Assembly (NCBI GenBank): GCA_007134675.1
Contig: SLKJ01000065.1
Coordinates: 1-52,671 of the forward strand
Length of the DNA: 52,671 nucleotides
Direction: 5' to 3'
Source of the DNA: Bacteroidales bacterium
GTDB taxonomy: Bacteria > Bacteroidota > Bacteroidia > Bacteroidales > PUMT01
The translations under genes and the position numbers were made by a program. Below, one piece after another: positions 49,878 to 52,671 of the stretch. The notes beneath the pieces are model-generated. The model was given only the letters and a program-made list of their open reading frames with translations, had not been told where the DNA came from and did not search any database. Position 1 is the stretch's first letter. The number at the start of each line of letters is the position of its first letter.

Positions 49878-50603
49878 ATGCGCAGGTTTCTGGTTGATTA
49901 TTTCTTTTTCACACGTGGAGAAAGGAACGGGACATTGGTTCTTGCAACGCTAATGGTTCTTGTGTTTGTTTTTCCGTATATCTATAATGCCCTGAGAGGA
50001 CCACAGGTATACCAGGCAGATCCGGATTTTATTAAAGAGATCAGAGCATTTTACGGGTTACAGGATAATGGAGAGCGCGGACCGGACAGCAGTGATATGG
50101 CGGGTACCGGAAAAATGCCGGCTGATGATGGATCAGGAGGGGGCGATACCAGGCAGGGCGGGTATTACAAGAGACCGGGTCTGGAAAGCATTGGCCAGCC
50201 GGTGCCGGATAACAGGATTGAAATAAACAGCGCCGACACAGCCATGCTTATGAGAATAAGGGGCATCGGACCGGTTTTTTCGCGCAGGATAGTCCGGTAC
50301 AGAGAAATTCTGGGGGGATATCACAATGTTGCACAGCTGCGCGAGGTCTATGGTATGGATGAGGGGAGGTTTACAGATACAGAGCCTTTTCTTTATGCTG
50401 ATACGACCCTCGTTATAATGCTGCGACCGCTTGAGGAGGAGTTCGGAACACTGCTCAGGCATCCCTATCTTGATTATGGTCAGGTATCGGAGATATTCCG
50501 GTTGCGTCGCAGCGGAGAACTCAATTCAATCGAAGATCTGCTGCTTTCTTCTGCTTTCACCCCTGAAGACCTGATCAGGTTATTTCCTTACCTTAAGTTT
50601 TAA
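49878..50603 (+). CDS. Membrane-anchored helix-hairpin-helix (ComEA-like) protein
   Basis: 241 residues. The N-terminus FFFTRGERNGTLVLATLMVL contains the conserved SRSERNG-like motif and one membrane helix. A glycine/serine linker of about 60 residues follows (MAGTGKMPADDGSGGGDTRQ). Residues about 113-180 are a helix-hairpin-helix module (DNRIEINSADTAMLMRIRG, GPVFSRRIVRYREILGG) like ComEA, and a second, weaker HhH-like region follows (NSIEDLLLSSAFTPEDLIRL). It probably binds DNA at the periplasmic face of the membrane, perhaps for uptake. Partner competence genes are not in the window. Confidence 0.85.
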   Translation: MRRFLVDYFFFTRGERNGTLVLATLMVLVFVFPYIYNALRGPQVYQADPDFIKEIRAFYGLQDNGERGPDSSDMAGTGKMPADDGSGGGDTRQGGYYKRPGLESIGQPVPDNRIEINSADTAMLMRIRGIGPVFSRRIVRYREILGGYHNVAQLREVYGMDEGRFTDTEPFLYADTTLVIMLRPLEEEFGTLLRHPYLDYGQVSEIFRLRRSGELNSIEDLLLSSAFTPEDLIRLFPYLKF

Positions 50604-50682
50604 ATTATTTCATCTGTTTCTGGATTTATTCGGAGTTTTTTCGTATCTTTCGACGTTAATATTATTGTTTTGTCTCAAAAGT

Positions 50683-50713
50683 TTTGAATTATATTTAATT
50701 AATAATAATTTTG
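50683..50713 (+). promoter_or_regulatory. Promoter of rpsU
   Basis: TTTG at 50683-50686 and TAATTTTG at 50706-50713 with a 19-bp spacer form a full Bacteroidota consensus promoter, 25 bp before the rpsU ATG. Confidence 0.8.
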
Positions 50714-50738
50714 CGGCTCACTTAAAAGAAACTAATAT

Positions 50739-50930
50739 ATGATCGTTGTACCATTGAAAGAAGGCGAAAACATTGAAAGGGCTTTAAAAAAATTTAAAAG
50801 GAAATTTGAAAAGACTGGTGTTGTCAAGGAATTAAGAAGCCGCCAGGCTTTTATAAAACCATCTGTAAGTCGCCGTGAGCAGGTAAAAAAGGCGATTTAC
50901 ATTCAGAAGTTGCAGAGGGAAGAAGAGTAG
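50739..50930 (+). CDS. rpsU: 30S ribosomal protein S21
   Basis: 63 residues: MIVVPLKEGENIERALKKFK, RKFEKTGVVKELRSRQAF and RREQVKKAIYIQKLQREEE. Small, highly basic, standard length for S21 of Bacteroidota. It joins the 30S subunit near the anti-Shine-Dalgarno end of 16S rRNA. It is followed by a xer gene and raiA, a cluster seen repeatedly in this phylum, and then by the tRNA array. Confidence 0.96.
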   Translation: MIVVPLKEGENIERALKKFKRKFEKTGVVKELRSRQAFIKPSVSRREQVKKAIYIQKLQREEE

Positions 50931-51003
50931 TTCACCCTGCCAGGGTTTGCTCCCTGAACGGTATTCTTACGTCAGGTCATCAGAACTAATTTTCCATTGC
51001 ATC

Positions 51004-51891
51004 ATGCAAATTGATTCATTTATCTCTTATCTCAAAACTGAACGACGATATTCTTTTTATACGCTGAAAGCATATGAAAAGGATCTGCAACAGTTTATGA
51101 TTTTTGTTAAGGATGAGGGATTTGATAATGATTACCCGCAAGAGGACCATAAACTCATAAGGCAATGGGTGGTTAATCTCATAGAGGAGGGTTTGTCACC
51201 TCGCTCGGTCAGAAGAAAGATATCAGCTTTGAGTTCCTGGTACCGTTACCTTTTACGCAGGGGAATAATAAAATCAAATCCCCTTCTCAAAGTGACCATT
51301 CCGAAATCGGGAAAACGGCTGCCAAAGTTTATTCCAGAGGATAAATTGAATAATTTACTTGATCAGGTCGATTTTGGAGACGATTTTACCGGTGTGCGTA
51401 ACAGGCTCATTATTGAATTGCTGTATTTCACCGGTATGAGACGCTCTGAGCTTATAAGGCTTTGTAATTCAGATGTTAACCACTATGAAATGGTCATAAA
51501 GGTTCACGGTAAAGGGGAGAAGGAGAGACATATTCCTGTGGGACAGGTTTTTTCTCAGACTTTAATGGAATATACCCAAAAGAAGATATCTTCATTCGGA
51601 GCAGTCTCTCCGTCTGATCCCTTTTTTGTAACCGGAAACAACAAAAGAGTTTATCCTGAACTTGTATACCGGGTTGTCAGAAAATATCTTGGACTTATCA
51701 GCTCGGGGGGTAAGAGGGGGCCGCATATACTCAGGCACAGTTTTGCCACCCACATGCTTAATCACGGAGCCGATCTGAACGCAATAAAGGATCTGCTTGG
51801 CCATTCAAGTCTGTCAGCCACGCAGGTTTATACACACAATTCATTTGAGAAATTAAAAAAAATTTATAAACAGGCTCATCCAAGAGCATAA
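51004..51891 (+). CDS. xerC: XerC/XerD-type tyrosine recombinase
   Basis: 295 residues from the ATG at 51004 (MQIDSFISYLKTERRYSFYT). An in-frame TTG at 50947 would add 19 residues without family likeness. The SAM-like N-terminal domain spans about 1-90. The catalytic residues are all present: Arg in TGMRRSELIRLCN, Lys in VHGKGEKERHI, HxxR in PHILRHSFATHMLNHG, His/Tyr in LLGHSSLSATQVYTH. Xer recombinases resolve chromosome dimers at dif during division with FtsK. Whether this is the XerC or XerD partner cannot be told. The rpsU stop is 73 bp upstream; raiA follows by 22 bp. Confidence 0.93.
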   Translation: MQIDSFISYLKTERRYSFYTLKAYEKDLQQFMIFVKDEGFDNDYPQEDHKLIRQWVVNLIEEGLSPRSVRRKISALSSWYRYLLRRGIIKSNPLLKVTIPKSGKRLPKFIPEDKLNNLLDQVDFGDDFTGVRNRLIIELLYFTGMRRSELIRLCNSDVNHYEMVIKVHGKGEKERHIPVGQVFSQTLMEYTQKKISSFGAVSPSDPFFVTGNNKRVYPELVYRVVRKYLGLISSGGKRGPHILRHSFATHMLNHGADLNAIKDLLGHSSLSATQVYTHNSFEKLKKIYKQAHPRA

Positions 51892-51900
51892 AATAATAAG

Positions 51901-51906
51901 AGGAGG
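51901..51906 (+). promoter_or_regulatory. Strong Shine-Dalgarno sequence before raiA
   Basis: AGGAGG lies 7 bp before the raiA ATG at 51914. Such a clear SD is unusual for this window, where most starts have none. Confidence 0.6.
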
Positions 51907-51913
51907 AAGGCTA

Positions 51914-52213
51914 ATGGATATTAAGATTCACTCGGTAAGATTTGATGCTGATAAAAAGCTGTTAGATTTTATTAATACCAAGGTCAGCAAACTTATTCAA
52001 TTCAATGATGATATCATTGCTGCCGAAGTTTTCCTTCGGCTGGAGAACTCCCAGGATATGGAAAACAAGATCACCGAAATCAAAGTTGATATCCCCGGCA
52101 ACAATCTTTTTGCCAAAAAACAGGGCAAGACCTTTGAAGAGGCTACTGATCTTGCAGTTGATGCCCTCAGAAAGCAGGTTAAGAAGAAAAAAGACAAGCT
52201 CAGGAATAACTGA
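51914..52213 (+). CDS. raiA: Ribosome-associated translation inhibitor / hibernation factor (RaiA/HPF short form)
   Basis: 99 residues: MDIKIHSVRFDADKKLLDFI, NTKVSKLIQFNDDIIAAEVF, and FEEATDLAVDALRKQVKKKK. It is the short HPF/RaiA type without the long C-terminal dimerisation domain. It binds the 30S decoding centre and stabilises inactive ribosomes in stationary phase. It follows the xer gene closely and precedes the tRNA array. The lysine-rich end (KKKDKLRNN) is typical. Confidence 0.93.
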   Translation: MDIKIHSVRFDADKKLLDFINTKVSKLIQFNDDIIAAEVFLRLENSQDMENKITEIKVDIPGNNLFAKKQGKTFEEATDLAVDALRKQVKKKKDKLRNN

Positions 52214-52291
52214 TGCTCTTTACATGATACAACTGCCTGATAAATCCGCTATTACTAAGCCTTAACGAATTAGGAAAAATAAATTATTATT

Positions 52292-52323
52292 TTTGGGTTA
52301 TTGGCAAAATATTTATACATTTG
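52292..52323 (+). promoter_or_regulatory. Promoter of the tRNA array
   Basis: TTTG at 52292-52295 and TACATTTG at 52316-52323 are 20 bp apart, a full match to the consensus. The first tRNA begins 47 bp downstream. Confidence 0.8.
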
Positions 52324-52369
52324 CAAACCGATTTTTGAGGGTAACCTCGTGATCGTACGTTCTTTTGAT

Positions 52370-52443
52370 GCCGATGTAGCTCAGTTGGTCAGAGCAGCTG
52401 ATTTGTAATCAGCAGGTCGGGGGTTCGAATCCGTCCATCGGCT
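52370..52443 (+). tRNA. tRNA-Thr (anticodon TGT)
   Basis: Acceptor arms GCCGATG and CATCGGC pair fully. The anticodon stem CTGAT/ATCAG encloses TTTGTAA with TGT, and GGTTCGAATCC is the T arm. The discriminator is T and CCA is not encoded. Confidence 0.97.
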
Positions 52444-52460
52444 CAATTTACTGATAATGA

Positions 52461-52543
52461 GGGGAGATACCAAAGTGGCCAACTGGGGCAGACTGTAAAT
52501 CTGCTGTCGCACGACTTCGGAGGTTCGAATCCTTCTCTCCCCA
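52461..52543 (+). tRNA. tRNA-Tyr (anticodon GTA)
   Basis: A long-variable-arm tRNA of 83 nt. Acceptor arms GGGGAGA/TCTCCCC pair; the anticodon stem CAGA/TCTG holds CTGTAAA with GTA; a variable arm (CTGTCGCACGACTTCGG) follows. CCA is not encoded. Confidence 0.97.
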
Positions 52544-52555
52544 CGATTGATACAA

Positions 52556-52628
52556 GCGGGAGTAGCTCAGTTGGTAGAGCATCAGCCTTCCACGCTGAGG
52601 GTCGCGGGTCCGAGTCCCGTCTCCCGCT
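52556..52628 (+). tRNA. tRNA-Gly (anticodon TCC)
   Basis: Acceptor arms GCGGGAG/CTCCCGC pair; the anticodon stem CAGC/GCTG holds CTTCCAC with TCC. The discriminator is T and CCA is not encoded. Confidence 0.97.
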
Positions 52629-52638
52629 CTTTTTCTTT

Positions 52639-52671
52639 GCCGATGTAGCTCAGAGGTAGAGCGCTTCCTTG
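52639..52671 (+). tRNA. Partial tRNA, probably tRNA-Thr (GGT)
   Basis: The 5' half (GCCGATGTAGCTCAGAGGTA) and the start of the anticodon stem (CTTCCTTG) are present and cut by the window edge. Position after Thr-Tyr-Gly and the stem CTTCC followed by TTG suggest anticodon GGT, as in E. coli thrT, inferred. Confidence 0.7.

Overview
The window looks like a chromosomal segment of a Bacteroidota bacterium, probably of the Bacteroidales/Marinilabiliales type. Three things point there: promoters of the TTTG/TAnnTTTG kind and almost no reliance on Shine-Dalgarno sequences; type IX secretion (T9SS) traits, namely a T9SS sorting domain, a PorT-like protein and a PorE-like OmpA protein; and lineage-typical families such as DUF3276, DUF5606, the long NusB, a lipidated Omp85 (TamL-like) and GH3/beta-lactamase fusions. 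Most of it is housekeeping; only about 3.1-4.3 kb looks like decayed accessory DNA.

Layout. 1-3.1 kb (minus): a truncated outer-membrane protein gene, a secreted GH16 glucanase and a T9SS-exported protein with an S74 chaperone domain. 3.1-4.37 kb: remnants of a DUF4143-type ATPase and a DDE transposase. 4.4-12.4 kb (plus): bifunctional FtcD, cysD-cysN, an alkaline phosphatase lipoprotein, queE and a PorE-like OmpA protein. 12.4-16.4 kb: OsmC, DUF6485 and a secreted Tricorn-type protease. 16.6-26.5 kb: a GH3-beta-lactamase fusion, methylmalonyl-CoA epimerase, a rubredoxin too short for usual ORF cut-offs, a 10-bp tandem-repeat block, PepD, an M-box Mg2+ riboswitch with a readable terminator/antiterminator in front of mgtE, a shortened paralogue of the GH3-lactamase protein, and a DUF456 protein. 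26.5-31.4 kb: a FeoA-FeoB fusion, an unrecognised divergent gene, an unusual ADP-ribosylglycohydrolase homologue and a DUF3276 protein. 31.6-36.3 kb: the nusB-yajC-ybbR-coaE-DUF5606 cluster and a lipoprotein. 36.3-44.3 kb: an Omp85 protein, cysH, mnmA, a membrane-anchored alpha/beta hydrolase and an Ldh-type oxidoreductase. 44.4-48.3 kb: porT, trmH and the TamL-like gene. 48.4-52.7 kb: an NSS transporter, a ComEA-like HhH protein, rpsU, a Xer recombinase, raiA and tRNA-Thr(TGT)-Tyr-Gly-Thr(partial), the order that in E. coli precedes tufB.

How the parts work together. CysDN (ATP sulfurylase) makes APS, and CysH carries the two Cys pairs of a 4Fe-4S APS reductase, so no APS kinase is needed; none is fused to CysN. 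The two loci lie 32 kb apart but share a 32-bp identical block followed by a second conserved block that runs into a TAnnTTTG promoter. This is the best candidate for an undescribed regulatory system here: a sulfur-assimilation operator or leader. Cell-envelope genes (PorT, PorE-like, TamL, Omp85, PD40/OmpA) and envelope or peptidoglycan hydrolases form the second theme.
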